The notes under the pieces were generated by a model, which saw nothing but the letters and a program-made list of their open reading frames with translations, was not told where the DNA came from and made no database searches. A stretch of 64,000 nucleotides of DNA from assembly GCF_002015075.1 (NCBI RefSeq), contig NZ_MUXZ01000011.1, positions 1 to 64,000 of the forward strand, read 5' to 3'. Position 1 is the first letter of the stretch; every line of letters starts with the position of its first letter. Made by a program: the position numbers and the translations under genes. The DNA comes from Canicola haemoglobinophilus. Its GTDB lineage: Bacteria; Pseudomonadota; Gammaproteobacteria; Enterobacterales; Pasteurellaceae. Below are positions 48,915 through 57,720 of this stretch, one piece after another.

Positions 48915-51392
48915 ATGGCGACTTTAGTCACACAAGATTTTGAGCGCGAGATCGCAGAAAAAACAATAAACGGCGGCGTGATTCAATACGACGAGTTTAT
49001 TTTTGCAATGATTCCGAATTTGACCGCAGACAATCTAGCACAGTATTTAACAATACCGAGCGAAAACCTTATTAAACATCGTCAAGAGGTGAGTAAAGCG
49101 GGCGTGATTAATGAAAATGCGGTGGTGTATTCTGTAACGCTTGGGACGGAGATCGGCGACTTTGATTTTAACTGGATCGGGCTGATTAACAAGCGCACAA
49201 ATAAGTTAGCCGTGGCGGTGCAAGCAGACACAATCAAGAAAACGCGCAACAAAAACAACGTTCAAGGCAACAGCTTAACGCGCAACGTTTTATTAGAGTT
49301 TGCTGGCGCCAAAAAACTCACGCAAATTAATGTAAGTGCTGATACTTGGCAAATCGATTTTACAGTGCGCTTGCACGGGATTGATGAAAAAATCCGTTTA
49401 ACAAATCGCGATCTTTACGGTCGCGCGGTGTTTTTCGATGACGCGTTTTTAGTGAAACGTGGTGCGGGGACTCACTACACAATTGATGCGGGGCATGCGT
49501 ACGTTGAGGGCGTGCGCGCAGAGATTAAACAAGCGCAGACAATTCAGGCTGCATCGCTACCTTGCTCAATTTATTTAGACGTTGTTCACCATTGCACAGT
49601 AACAGGCGCATACGAAACAGAAATCAAGTTTTTAAAACAATCGAAAAGCGACTATTTAGACTCCGCAAATAGACAGCACTACGTGCAAATCATTGCAGAT
49701 ATTGACAGCGCGGGGGCGGTAACAGATCGCCGTTTATTATCGCAGTGGTTCGGTATTACACCGAAAGACTTAGACGATACAACAGAAAGCATGCGCGACA
49801 AAACAGGACACACCCACAAATTGCCACTTGCAAGCCTAATCGAAAAAGGGCTTGTGCAGTTGTATTCAGGCACCGACAGCGACAGCGAAGAAATGGCAGC
49901 AACAACGAAGGTGGTCAAAGAGGTTAAAGAACTCGCTGAAAGCAAACAATCCCCAGCAGATACATTAGCTGGCTACGGCATTGCTAATTTTAAAATCGAA
50001 CAAAGTACAGGTAATGCCAATGACTATAAAACGGACGGCAACTATTATTTTGCTAACGGTCAAAATTTGCCAGATAGCAATGCTTGGCATATTGAAGTGG
50101 TAAGCGGTGGACAGGCTAATGCCGTGCGACAAATCGCACGTAAAGCCAATGACACAAAAATCAAAACCCGCTTTTTTAATGGCTCAAGTTGGACCTCTTG
50201 GAAAGATACAGGCGGTGATGGCATACCTATTGGGGCTATTGTAGCATTCCCTAAAGAGGTAACTAATCCACAAGGATTTTTGTTAGTAGAGGATTTAACA
50301 TTTAATCCACAAACCTATCCCGATTTATATCGGGCTTTAGGCAATAAAAACAAAGTGTCTAATATCAAGCGGTCAGATGTGGGAATGTTGGCGTATTTTC
50401 CAACGGATAATATCCCTGATGGTTGGATTGACTTTGATAGCATTCGCACCACGGTCACACAACAAAATTATCCAGAGCTTTATCAGCATTTAGTGGCGAA
50501 ATATGGTTCAATCAATAATGTCCCGTTGGCTGAGGATAGATTTATTCGCAGTGCGCATGGCAGTTTAGCGGTTGGGCAGAAGCAAAATGATGAGATTAAA
50601 GCGCATACGCATAAACTCATTTCCTATTATGGCAGACATGATGAAAACACTGCACTGTATGGAGAGGGGTTTGAATTTGAGCCACAAACAGATAGATCAA
50701 CGGTAGATTCATGGGGTGATGGGACGTTAGATGACAATGGTTGGATAAAGCCGACTAATACCTCAAAATATGCTACAGGTGGCGCTGAAACTCGCCCCAA
50801 AGCTATTGCGTTTAAGCTTTGCATCAAGGCAAAAAATAGTTTTGATGATGTGCGTTTTTGGATTAAGGCATTCGGCAGTGTTGAAAACGAAGGTCAAATG
50901 AATGCCGCTCATTTGGCACAAGATATCCAAGACATAAGAGCAAGCACCGAGCGACATGATACACAATTCCAACAGTATGATACAAAACTCCAACAGCATG
51001 ATACAAAACTCCAACAGCATGATGCAAAACTTCAACAGCTTGAGGGGTTGAAAAAAAACAGTAAAGCAAAAGTGATTTGGCGAGGGAATTTAACAGCTGG
51101 AATAGAAAGCAGAATTACACTATCGGAATCTATGCTTAATAAACATCTTATCTTATTTTTACAGGTGTCATCCTTACATACCCTTACTGACACGCAAAGG
51201 GTATGTGTAGCATCTGTATTTGTGGATGAGAATCTTATTAATACGGGACCTAGCGGAAAGTATAAAGGGATTAGTACAGGGGTATATAATGGGTCAAGTT
51301 GGTGTACGATTGAACTCGAATGCCTTGACGATACATCACTTAGACTAAGGGAATCTGGTGGTATGTACTTAAAACAAATTAGTGCAATTTAA
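48915..51392 (+). CDS. Tail fibre protein H
   Basis: 825 residues. Residues 1 to about 160 are the conserved phage tail-collar fibre head (DUF3751-like: IAEKTINGGVIQYDEFIFAM). Two successive tail-collar domains follow (IGAIVAFPKEVTNPQGFLLV... and VGMLAYFPTDNIPDGWIDFD...), then a 7-residue coiled-coil repeat and a unique C-terminal about 115 residues. Codon use becomes less GCG-rich after about residue 345, consistent with domain exchange. It determines host receptor binding. Confidence 0.9.
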   Translation: MATLVTQDFEREIAEKTINGGVIQYDEFIFAMIPNLTADNLAQYLTIPSENLIKHRQEVSKAGVINENAVVYSVTLGTEIGDFDFNWIGLINKRTNKLAVAVQADTIKKTRNKNNVQGNSLTRNVLLEFAGAKKLTQINVSADTWQIDFTVRLHGIDEKIRLTNRDLYGRAVFFDDAFLVKRGAGTHYTIDAGHAYVEGVRAEIKQAQTIQAASLPCSIYLDVVHHCTVTGAYETEIKFLKQSKSDYLDSANRQHYVQIIADIDSAGAVTDRRLLSQWFGITPKDLDDTTESMRDKTGHTHKLPLASLIEKGLVQLYSGTDSDSEEMAATTKVVKEVKELAESKQSPADTLAGYGIANFKIEQSTGNANDYKTDGNYYFANGQNLPDSNAWHIEVVSGGQANAVRQIARKANDTKIKTRFFNGSSWTSWKDTGGDGIPIGAIVAFPKEVTNPQGFLLVEDLTFNPQTYPDLYRALGNKNKVSNIKRSDVGMLAYFPTDNIPDGWIDFDSIRTTVTQQNYPELYQHLVAKYGSINNVPLAEDRFIRSAHGSLAVGQKQNDEIKAHTHKLISYYGRHDENTALYGEGFEFEPQTDRSTVDSWGDGTLDDNGWIKPTNTSKYATGGAETRPKAIAFKLCIKAKNSFDDVRFWIKAFGSVENEGQMNAAHLAQDIQDIRASTERHDTQFQQYDTKLQQHDTKLQQHDAKLQQLEGLKKNSKAKVIWRGNLTAGIESRITLSESMLNKHLILFLQVSSLHTLTDTQRVCVASVFVDENLINTGPSGKYKGISTGVYNGSSWCTIELECLDDTSLRLRESGGMYLKQISAI
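50955..51038 (+). repeat. Four 21-bp repeats encoding fibre coiled coil
   Basis: Units read CATGATACAAAACTCCAACA plus G with small changes and encode HDTKLQQ heptads (HDTQFQQ, YDTKLQQ, HDTKLQQ, HDAKLQQ). Copy number could change by slippage without breaking the frame. Confidence 0.9.
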
Positions 51393-51401
51393 GGGGGGTA
51401 T

Positions 51402-51995
51402 ATGTACGTTTATTTTTTAAAAGCAGACCTAAATCAGTATCAAATTTTCCCAATGCCAGAAAACTTAGATAATTTTGTTGCAATTGAGCTTGAAAACGAA
51501 AATGAGCTTAATAACAAACAGCTTATAAAGTATCAATCTCAGTATATTTTAGTCGATAAACAGCCTTCAGAATTGCATATTTGGGACGGTAGCAAATGGA
51601 TTTTAGATGATGCAAAGCAAAATCAAATTAAAACCGACCAACAGGCGCAAGTTTGGGAACTAATAAAACAAAAACGCTATGAAAATGGCTTAGGCGGGGT
51701 TTATATCGCACGGGTCGGAAAATGGTTTCAGACAGGCGAGGAAGAGAAAACAAAATACCTTGGTTTAGATAAAGTTATCGATAAATTAAAAGAAATCGAC
51801 TGGAAATGTGCGGATAATTCTTTCATTAAAATGAACCGCACTTTGCTTGATGAAATCTTTTTGCAGATGGTCGTGACGGAAAATGCCGACCATATCAACG
51901 CAGAAAAGCACAGAATGGCGATGATGAGCGTAGAAAATCCGCTGGAATATGATTATTCAAGCGGTTGGGCGGAAATTTATGAGGAGGGTAAATAA
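51402..51995 (+). CDS. Tail fibre assembly protein (gpG-like)
   Basis: 197 residues. The N-terminal half resembles fibre-assembly proteins (MYVYFLKADLNQYQIFPMPE). The C-terminal half has the conserved RYENGLGGVYIARVGKWFQT and YLGLDKVIDKLKEIDWKCAD. GGGGGGTAT precedes the ATG. It directly follows the fibre gene and probably chaperones its trimerisation. Confidence 0.8.
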   Translation: MYVYFLKADLNQYQIFPMPENLDNFVAIELENENELNNKQLIKYQSQYILVDKQPSELHIWDGSKWILDDAKQNQIKTDQQAQVWELIKQKRYENGLGGVYIARVGKWFQTGEEEKTKYLGLDKVIDKLKEIDWKCADNSFIKMNRTLLDEIFLQMVVTENADHINAEKHRMAMMSVENPLEYDYSSGWAEIYEEGK

Positions 51996-52258
51996 TGGAG
52001 AAATTAAAAAATTATTTTTACCATGTTTTTGTGGGACTTGACCAATTTTTAAATGCAGTCGCTGGCGGTGCCGCAGATGAAACTTTTTCAAGCCGTTGCT
52101 ACCGTGGCGCAGTTTTAGCCAAACAGCCTAAAAAACGCTGGCGATTTTGGTTTCATTTTGTCAATGGTTTGTTTTTTGATAAAAATCATTGCAAAACCGC
52201 TTATGAAAGCGAAGTAAATCGCAAGCAATATCCAAGCGTATTTCAAGCGATTGACTAA
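51995..52258 (+). CDS. Small conserved tail-region protein, unknown
   Basis: 87 residues (FVGLDQFLNAVAGGAADETF, then SSRCYRGAVLAKQPKKRWRF). This arrangement, with SSR.YR and a short basic/aromatic segment, recurs in small phage proteins next to tail-fibre genes. The function is unknown to me. It overlaps the upstream stop by 1 nt. Confidence 0.7.
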   Translation: MEKLKNYFYHVFVGLDQFLNAVAGGAADETFSSRCYRGAVLAKQPKKRWRFWFHFVNGLFFDKNHCKTAYESEVNRKQYPSVFQAID

Positions 52259-52274
52259 AAAATAAGGGTGTTTT

Positions 52275-53039
52275 ATGTGGAAAAAGCAGGAATTAAAATT
52301 ATCCCCACAAGCGAAAAACACACTTGAGCAAGCACAAAGGGGGATTATTTCCCCTTTTTCGTTATCGGCGCAAGGTGTGAAAATTGGGGTGCATAACTGG
52401 ACGCACGGCATAAAAGAGAAATCAAACCGATATTTATCGCCAGAAAACGCAGTGAAGGCGCTTTCGGTGAAATTGGTTGATTATGCTGATCCAAACCGCC
52501 CGCGCGGGCGTCAAGATGTGATCGCGGTGATGATAACAAGCAATGATATTCAAGATTTTATTAATAGACTTGAGAAAGTGAGCGTTTTAATGCCAGAACC
52601 GGCTTTTAAGCAAGCGTTAGATTATGCGAAAGCAAGTAAAGACTTGCAAGAAACGAAGATGATTAAGACGCCGACAATTCAAAGCCCCGCGTTCGCGAAA
52701 TCGGCAGATATTACGCCAGGAGCAAATCGTGAAATGCAGTCAATTTTACGCAATGCAATGAGCGCAGCGAAAGCGGCAAGTGCGGGCGATCCACAAGCAA
52801 AATTAACCGCACTTTTAGCGGCAAAACGTGAAAAAGAACAACAGAACGCGCGACGCGTGGCGGAAATGTTAGAAACAAGCGTTTTAGTTGATGCGTTTAT
52901 TGCATCGGATTTTTTAGAATCAGCAGACGCGCAAATAAAATTAAATATCCCGCCGGCAAGCAATGTATTCACAGCTTGCGTGATGTTTATCGGTGCGGAT
53001 CTTTCAACAATTAAGGGAATGTTAAATGGCAACGATTAA
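52275..53039 (+). CDS. HP1-type tail/baseplate protein, unknown role
   Basis: 254 residues. The N-terminal part (KSNRYLSPENAVKALSVKLV) is globular. The C-terminal part is Ala-rich and helical (NAMSAAKAASAGDPQAKLTA). It overlaps the next gene by 14 nt. Its position between fibre assembly and the hub genes implies a tail structural role. It carries an inverted uptake signal (ACCGCACTTTT) near 52809. Confidence 0.65.
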   Translation: MWKKQELKLSPQAKNTLEQAQRGIISPFSLSAQGVKIGVHNWTHGIKEKSNRYLSPENAVKALSVKLVDYADPNRPRGRQDVIAVMITSNDIQDFINRLEKVSVLMPEPAFKQALDYAKASKDLQETKMIKTPTIQSPAFAKSADITPGANREMQSILRNAMSAAKAASAGDPQAKLTALLAAKREKEQQNARRVAEMLETSVLVDAFIASDFLESADAQIKLNIPPASNVFTACVMFIGADLSTIKGMLNGND

Positions 53040-53595
53040 GCGCAATCCTAGCGTGCAGTTAGCGTTAGACGGTAAGCCGATTTATTTACACGATATTAAT
53101 ATAAACGCGAGCGTAAAACGCGATGATAAAGATATGAGTGGGCAGAAATCTAGCACGAAAAAAACAGATAAGGGCGTAAAAGCGAAAGAATTAAACGTGA
53201 GCGGCGTGATTCCTTATGATCGCAAAGAATGGCTCACTAGCCTGTTTAATTTAGCAGAGGCAGAGAATGAGAAAGGCGAGCAAGTGAAGTATCGCGTTTC
53301 GTGCTTGATCGCAGAGGCAATCAATATGCGAGAAGTGCAATTCACTGGACAAGTAAGCGCAACAGAAATGGGCGGGCGCTTGGCGTGGCAAGTATCCTTT
53401 ACCTTGCGCGAAGTGAATTCAATTGCAGAGAAAAAAGAACAGCGCAAGCCGAAACCGAAAGCGAAGACGCAAGCAGAAAGCGCGCCAGTGGCTGAACCGT
53501 CGAAACCGACAACAAGTGCGCCGAAAGCTGAAGAAAAACCGCAGGCGGAAGATAAATCAATTTGGAAATGGATTGATGACGCGTTGGGGGGATAA
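53026..53595 (+). CDS. Baseplate/tail-tip protein (gpU position)
   Basis: 189 residues. Residues 1-130 form a compact domain (PSVQLALDGKPIYLHDININ, LNVSGVIPYDRKEWLTSLFN). A Lys/Pro/Ala-rich linker with repeated KPKAKTQAESAP-like segments leads to WKWIDDALGG. It is translationally coupled (one-base overlap) to the hub gene, as gpU to gpD. Named by position. Confidence 0.7.
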   Translation: MATIKRNPSVQLALDGKPIYLHDININASVKRDDKDMSGQKSSTKKTDKGVKAKELNVSGVIPYDRKEWLTSLFNLAEAENEKGEQVKYRVSCLIAEAINMREVQFTGQVSATEMGGRLAWQVSFTLREVNSIAEKKEQRKPKPKAKTQAESAPVAEPSKPTTSAPKAEEKPQAEDKSIWKWIDDALGG

Positions 53596-55196
53596 TGAAA
53601 GTTATTAAAACAGTAGAGATCGACGGCGAAGAATTAGAGCTTGCGCAAGAGGATCTTATTTTAGAGTTAAACAACACGGGGCGCGGGTTCGTGACAGTTC
53701 GCACGGATAAGCCTTGTGAAGGTAAAAGTGCGGTGATTTTCGTCGGCGAGTATGACAATTTTTATAAATGGTTTGATGGATTCGTCGAGCGTGAGCAATT
53801 AGCCGAAAATGGCTATAAAAAGTTATTTGTGCGCGAGAAAGTGGCGATTTTTGAAAGACCGCTTAATTGTTCGCATCGTCATATCACGTTAAGGGACCTT
53901 TGCGCGTGGATTACAAGCGCGACGGGGATCAATGTTAAAGTGCCGGCGGCGAGTTATGCAGACACGCCGATACCGCTTTTCACTCATACTGGCAGCGGTT
54001 ATCAGCTTTTAAACAATATCGGGCGACAATATCAGATTCAGAATTATATGTGGCAACAAGCGGCGGACGGTTCACTTTTCGTCGGTTCGCACGATGATTC
54101 GCGCTGGTTTGGGCGTGATGTGCGCATAGATGAAAGCGTGACTTTATCAAGCGGAAGTAATGATATGACGATTCCTATCGCGGCTGCTATTCGACCGGGT
54201 GCACTGATTAACGGTAACAAAATAAAAACGGTGCAGTTAAAAGGCGATGATTATGTGTTGTCCTGGGAAAATTTAGACAAAGAAGGCAAGCCAGTACAGA
54301 AAAGCCCAGAGCGTCGGCAAATTGAAAAAACATTCCCAGAGCTTGCGGGCGGTTATCATTTGCCGCGCTATGCGAAAGTTGTAGGCGTGGCTGATCCGTC
54401 GGGTGCGGGTGATATTTCTGATCCATTCCGTCCAAAATACGCAGTAGAATTACAATTGTTGGACGAACACGGCGAAGTTGATCAGACCGTGCCGGTCTAT
54501 CCCGCGGTGCCGTTGCCGGTGACGAGTACAGGCTCACAGGGCGGCGATTTTGCTTTTCCCGAAGTTGGCACGGTGGTAGAAGTGGGCTTTGCTTACGGGC
54601 GTTCTGATAAGCCATTCGTGCGAACAATGTTAGCACAAGATAAGACGATTCCAAGTGTTGAACCTGGCGAACAGTTAAAACAACAGCGCCCTGAAGTTTA
54701 CGAAAGAACGGACGCGGCGGGCAATAAAACGCGGGAAACTGATCAACAAATCAAAGATAAATCATTCACGCGGGTTATTGAGTGCGATCAAGAAACTAAA
54801 TCGATAGGTACATCAGAAAAGACAATCGATGCAGACGCGGACGAGATGATCGGCGGCAATAAAAGCGTGAGCGTTGTGGGAAACTATGACGAAACAATAG
54901 CAAGCAATAAAAGCGCGGGTGTTGGCGGAACGTTGCAAGAGCGGATCGCGGGCATTGCGTTGCGAGTATCAGATACTAAAAACAAACTAGTCGCGCCACT
55001 TAGCTACATGGGAACAGGCGGGCAAAATATTTTTAAAATACTGGAAGAACTGATACAGATTGTTGCTGATATTGCAGACACTGCAAGCAGTCACACACAC
55101 AACGGATCACCCCCGCCAGACCAGGGCGGGCAATTCTCACAACAGAACAGCAGAGCAAAAGCAGAAAAAGCTAAGTTAAGCCCGATAATTGAATAA
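53595..55196 (+). CDS. Baseplate hub fused to tail spike (gpD + gpV)
   Basis: 533 residues. The N-terminal about 330 residues match the late-control D/gp27-like hub (CSHRHITLRDLCAWITSATG, GRQYQIQNYMWQQAADGSLF). A gp5-type OB domain (GDFAFPEVGTVVEVGFAYGR) is followed by repeats of a spike helix and a C-terminal SHTHNGSPPPDQGGQ. Its His-x-His motif resembles the iron-binding apex of P2 gpV. No separate V gene exists, so hub and spike are one chain here. Confidence 0.85.
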   Translation: MKVIKTVEIDGEELELAQEDLILELNNTGRGFVTVRTDKPCEGKSAVIFVGEYDNFYKWFDGFVEREQLAENGYKKLFVREKVAIFERPLNCSHRHITLRDLCAWITSATGINVKVPAASYADTPIPLFTHTGSGYQLLNNIGRQYQIQNYMWQQAADGSLFVGSHDDSRWFGRDVRIDESVTLSSGSNDMTIPIAAAIRPGALINGNKIKTVQLKGDDYVLSWENLDKEGKPVQKSPERRQIEKTFPELAGGYHLPRYAKVVGVADPSGAGDISDPFRPKYAVELQLLDEHGEVDQTVPVYPAVPLPVTSTGSQGGDFAFPEVGTVVEVGFAYGRSDKPFVRTMLAQDKTIPSVEPGEQLKQQRPEVYERTDAAGNKTRETDQQIKDKSFTRVIECDQETKSIGTSEKTIDADADEMIGGNKSVSVVGNYDETIASNKSAGVGGTLQERIAGIALRVSDTKNKLVAPLSYMGTGGQNIFKILEELIQIVADIADTASSHTHNGSPPPDQGGQFSQQNSRAKAEKAKLSPIIE

Positions 55197-55214
55197 AGAA
55201 CGATTATAAGCACC

Positions 55215-55246
55215 AAAAGCCACGCATTGACGTGGTTTTTCTTTTG
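55215..55246 (+). terminator. Late-operon terminator
   Basis: AAAAGCCACG CATTGA CGTGGTTTTT stem with T-run, 18 nt after the hub gene. Confidence 0.8.
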
Positions 55247-55640
55247 CGCGCGAGATTTCTTTTAATAATAAAGAGTTAGCTACGCGCGGTGCAATGCGTA
55301 GGAACTCACGGAAAATTTTCACGGCAACGGCGAAGGCACGTAAAATCCACTTCCTACCCTTCGAAATTTTCGTTAAAAATTCCCATTTTTTCAGTTAATT
55401 TTCAGAGGGGAAACTTATTAGAAGTCAGTAAGTAAAAGAGATCTTAAAATAAAGACAATTAGATCTTAACTGAAAAGATTTCAGTTAATTTCAGTTTTTT
55501 TCACTTAAAGAAGATCTAAAATTAAAGAAAAAATTTAATAACTAACTGAAATATATAAGAAATAAATGATTTTACGTGGCTCTAATGAGTGAAATATATT
55601 TCACTTATTCCTTTCAGGTTTATGAAATCAAAAATCAAAT

Positions 55641-55658
55641 CGCCACAAAATCGCCACA
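55641..55658. repeat. Candidate integrase arm site, right
   Basis: CGCCACAAAATCGCCACA, identical and in the same orientation as 22543-22560, 46 bp from attR. Confidence 0.6.
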
Positions 55659-55703
55659 GATATAAAATCATAAATAAAAAATTATTCTATTTTATTGATT
55701 TTT

Positions 55704-55747
55704 AAGCAAAAAAACCTCCCAAAAGGGAGGTAGGAAAGTAGTTTAGC
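55704..55747. repeat. attR core (44-bp direct repeat)
   Basis: Identical to 22402-22445. Beyond it the sequence switches to AT-rich host intergenic DNA. Read leftward, the core is a terminator (GGGAGG stem, T7), and it lies at the end of a possible host small RNA. Confidence 0.92.
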
Positions 55748-55809
55748 TATTTATTTTATGATTATTTTATTTATTAGGAACTTTATGAATATCAAGCTAT
55801 CACTTGACG
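55704..55809 (-). ncRNA. Putative host small RNA ending in the att core
   Basis: On the minus strand TTGGTT (55844-55839), 17-nt spacer and TAGTAT (55821-55816) would start an RNA near 55809. It has no ORF and would end at the terminator within attR after about 105 nt. If real, the phage uses the 3' end of this RNA gene as attB and restores it on integration, as many phages do with tRNA or sRNA genes. Evidence is promoter plus terminator only. Confidence 0.35.
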
Positions 55810-55999
55810 GCGGTTATACTACATAATTTTAGCCTTCAAACCAACCGGCATTTAGTATTTTATTGATATAAATCATATTTTTATGTCTTTTTGTCTTAAT
55901 GTTGTATTCAAATAGAGCATATGATTTTTCCAGAAGAACTGAACATAAGGAATATATTGTGATAGCATATCGCTAATGTAATCTCATCTCTGGAAATCT

Positions 56000-56644
56000 A
56001 TGCAAAAATTGATTCGCCTACTTAGTATTATCTTCAGCCTTCTACCTATATATAGCTTAGCTCATCCCCATGCGTTTATTGAAATGCGCACAAAACCAAT
56101 AATTGAAGAGCAAAAATTAACAGGTTTTTCAATGCAATGGATTCTAGATGAGGCGAGCTCTGCAGCTGTTTTATATGATCTGGCTTTTGTGAAAGATAAT
56201 GAAAAAGAATTGCAGAAATTCATTGATGATATGATCCAAAATGTTGTCAATGAGCATTACTTTAGCTATTTCTTTGATAAGAAAGGCGACAAGATAAAAT
56301 ATTCTGCGCAACCAAAAAACTATGGACTAAAGTCTAATGGTGCTCAAGTTTTGTATTATTTTGATTTTTTTCTAACTAAACCACAGAATTTATCTAATAA
56401 CAAATTTGAGTTATCCACTTATGATCCCACTTATTATGTTTCTATGTATTACGATAAAGACAATAAAGAGGAAAGTGCGGTAGATTTTTCAAAACTTCCG
56501 CAACATTGCAAAGGAAATATTGTCGAACCCCAAGTGGATCAAAAATTACAGGAATACGCCGCCTCTTTAGATCGTAATCAGCGTGGTGAAGATAGTTCAC
56601 TCGGCGTTATTTTTGCACAAAAAGTGGTAATTCAATGTCAATAA
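56000..56644 (+). CDS. DUF1007 periplasmic protein
   Basis: 214 residues. A signal peptide (LIRLLSIIFSLLPIYSLAHP, cleavage near 21) is followed by HPHAFIEMRTKPIIEEQKLTG, the DUF1007 hallmark. It overlaps the NicO exporter gene by 10 nt. The pairing is common and suggests a periplasmic role in nickel/cobalt handling. The prophage lies immediately upstream. Confidence 0.85.
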   Translation: MQKLIRLLSIIFSLLPIYSLAHPHAFIEMRTKPIIEEQKLTGFSMQWILDEASSAAVLYDLAFVKDNEKELQKFIDDMIQNVVNEHYFSYFFDKKGDKIKYSAQPKNYGLKSNGAQVLYYFDFFLTKPQNLSNNKFELSTYDPTYYVSMYYDKDNKEESAVDFSKLPQHCKGNIVEPQVDQKLQEYAASLDRNQRGEDSSLGVIFAQKVVIQCQ

Positions 56645-57642
56645 AAACCAACTATAAACTCATATTGCTGTTTTTATTTTTATCTTTCAGCAGCATTTAT
56701 TTATTTCCTTATTTATTTTCACAAGTGCTCATTTGGCAAAGAGAGTTTAACCAATTAATTTCAGGCTATTTGCACCAAATAAAACAAGCGCCAATTCACT
56801 CAGGTGTTGGATTAATTGTGATGAGTTTTATTTATGGTATTTTTCACGCTTTAGGTCCTGGGCACGGTAAGTTTGTGATTGGAAGTTATTTAGCTACGCA
56901 TCAATCTCAGTTAAAAGCGAGTATGAAGTTGACCTTTTTGTCTTCTTTAATGCAAGGAATTGTGGCTATTTCTCTGACATCAATTCTTGTGGCAATCTTA
57001 AATTTATCATCAAGTTATTTCAAATTAAGCCAACTTTGGTTAGAGCGAGGCGCTTATTTATTACTGGCTATTTTAGGCTTGCAATGGATTTTGCAAGGTC
57101 TAAAAAGTGTCCGTAAAAAAAGTGTTCAGCAACCGAAAATCAAACGGCTAAACCCTATTTCCATGCAATTCAACAAAATTGGCATACAAAGTGCGGTGTT
57201 AAATCAGAGAGAAATTCATGTACATACTGAGCATTGTTCTTGTGGGCATCAACATTTGCCTAATCAACAACAATTACAACAGGCTCAAAGCCTAAAATCA
57301 CAATTTCTGATTATTTTAACCATTGGCATGCGTCCTTGTTCTGGCGCTATATTTGTATTGTTTTTAGCTTATATGTTGGATCTATACTTCTGGGGGATGT
57401 TAGCAACCTTGGCAATGTCCTTAGGAACAGGGTTAATGTTATCGGGATTTGCCTTAATTGTGTTATATGCAAGAAAAAGTGCGGTGCAATTGGGCAATTT
57501 TTATTTTGCGAGAAACAAAGATCATTGGGCAATTTTTGTTCGCATGTTCGCTGGTGCTATTATGCTATTTTTTGCATTGACCTTGATATATGGTACGACG
57601 TTACCAGTACGAGGTGGAGCGTTGTTAATTGGGGGAAGTTAA
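56635..57642 (+). CDS. NicO/RcnA-type nickel/cobalt exporter
   Basis: 335 residues, about six membrane helices. The first conserved motif is FHALGPGHGKFVIGSYLATH. A His/Cys-rich cytoplasmic loop (REIHVHTEHCSCGHQHLPNQ) probably binds metal. The second motif is LTIGMRPCSGAIFVLFLAY. The direction of transport (efflux in RcnA-like members) is inferred from family. It forms an operon with the DUF1007 gene. Confidence 0.88.
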   Translation: MSIKTNYKLILLFLFLSFSSIYLFPYLFSQVLIWQREFNQLISGYLHQIKQAPIHSGVGLIVMSFIYGIFHALGPGHGKFVIGSYLATHQSQLKASMKLTFLSSLMQGIVAISLTSILVAILNLSSSYFKLSQLWLERGAYLLLAILGLQWILQGLKSVRKKSVQQPKIKRLNPISMQFNKIGIQSAVLNQREIHVHTEHCSCGHQHLPNQQQLQQAQSLKSQFLIILTIGMRPCSGAIFVLFLAYMLDLYFWGMLATLAMSLGTGLMLSGFALIVLYARKSAVQLGNFYFARNKDHWAIFVRMFAGAIMLFFALTLIYGTTLPVRGGALLIGGS

Positions 57643-57662
57643 TTTCTTTCCTTATATAACGT

Positions 57663-57720
57663 TAGCGCCAGTGTCATTTCCGATAGCTCCAGTGTCACCA
57701 CTGGTGCTTTTGTTTTTTTA
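57663..57720 (+). terminator. Terminator after the NicO gene
   Basis: AGCGCCAGTGTCATTTCC is followed by CTCCAGTGTCACCACTGGTG and CTTTTGTTTTTTT. The hairpin CCAGTG/CACTGG ends in a T-run. The short GCCAGTGTCA motif is repeated just upstream. Confidence 0.6.

Larger units (their letters stand above)
55197..55703. other. Non-coding phage right end: terminator, probable cos/attP-arm region
   Basis: 507 nt without a credible gene. After the late terminator come a GC-rich stretch with a CTACGC/GCGTAG dyad (55280-55301), then AT-rich DNA. The latter holds TTTCAGTTAATTTTCAG twice (about 55397 and 55484), an inverted AACTAACTGAAA, and the 18-bp palindrome AGTGAAATATATTTCACT (55588-55605). In P2-like phages cos lies near the D-att end and Int/IHF/Cox sites lie next to att. 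Exact sites are not provable by eye. Confidence 0.55.
22402..55747. mobile_element. HP1-like (P2-related) prophage, 33.3 kb
   Basis: Bounded by identical 44-bp repeats. It contains int next to attL, a divergent repressor/early promoter region, a gpA-type replication gene, Ogr, and the late order Q P / O N M L R S FI FII lysis E T W J I H G ... D. This order, with lysis genes between FII and E, is that of Haemophilus phage HP1/HP2 rather than P2 itself. Only the holin shows an obvious lesion. Accessory DNA lies near int and between the replication gene and ogr. Confidence 0.93.

Noticed and set aside
50955..51038. Possible CRISPR-like direct repeats
   Set aside because: There are no spacers. 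The units are contiguous 21-bp coding repeats for a coiled coil. No CRISPR array was seen anywhere in the window.
55197..55703. Possible small genes at the prophage right end
   Set aside because: No open frame with start and ribosome-binding site. Composition and repeats fit cos/att regulatory DNA.
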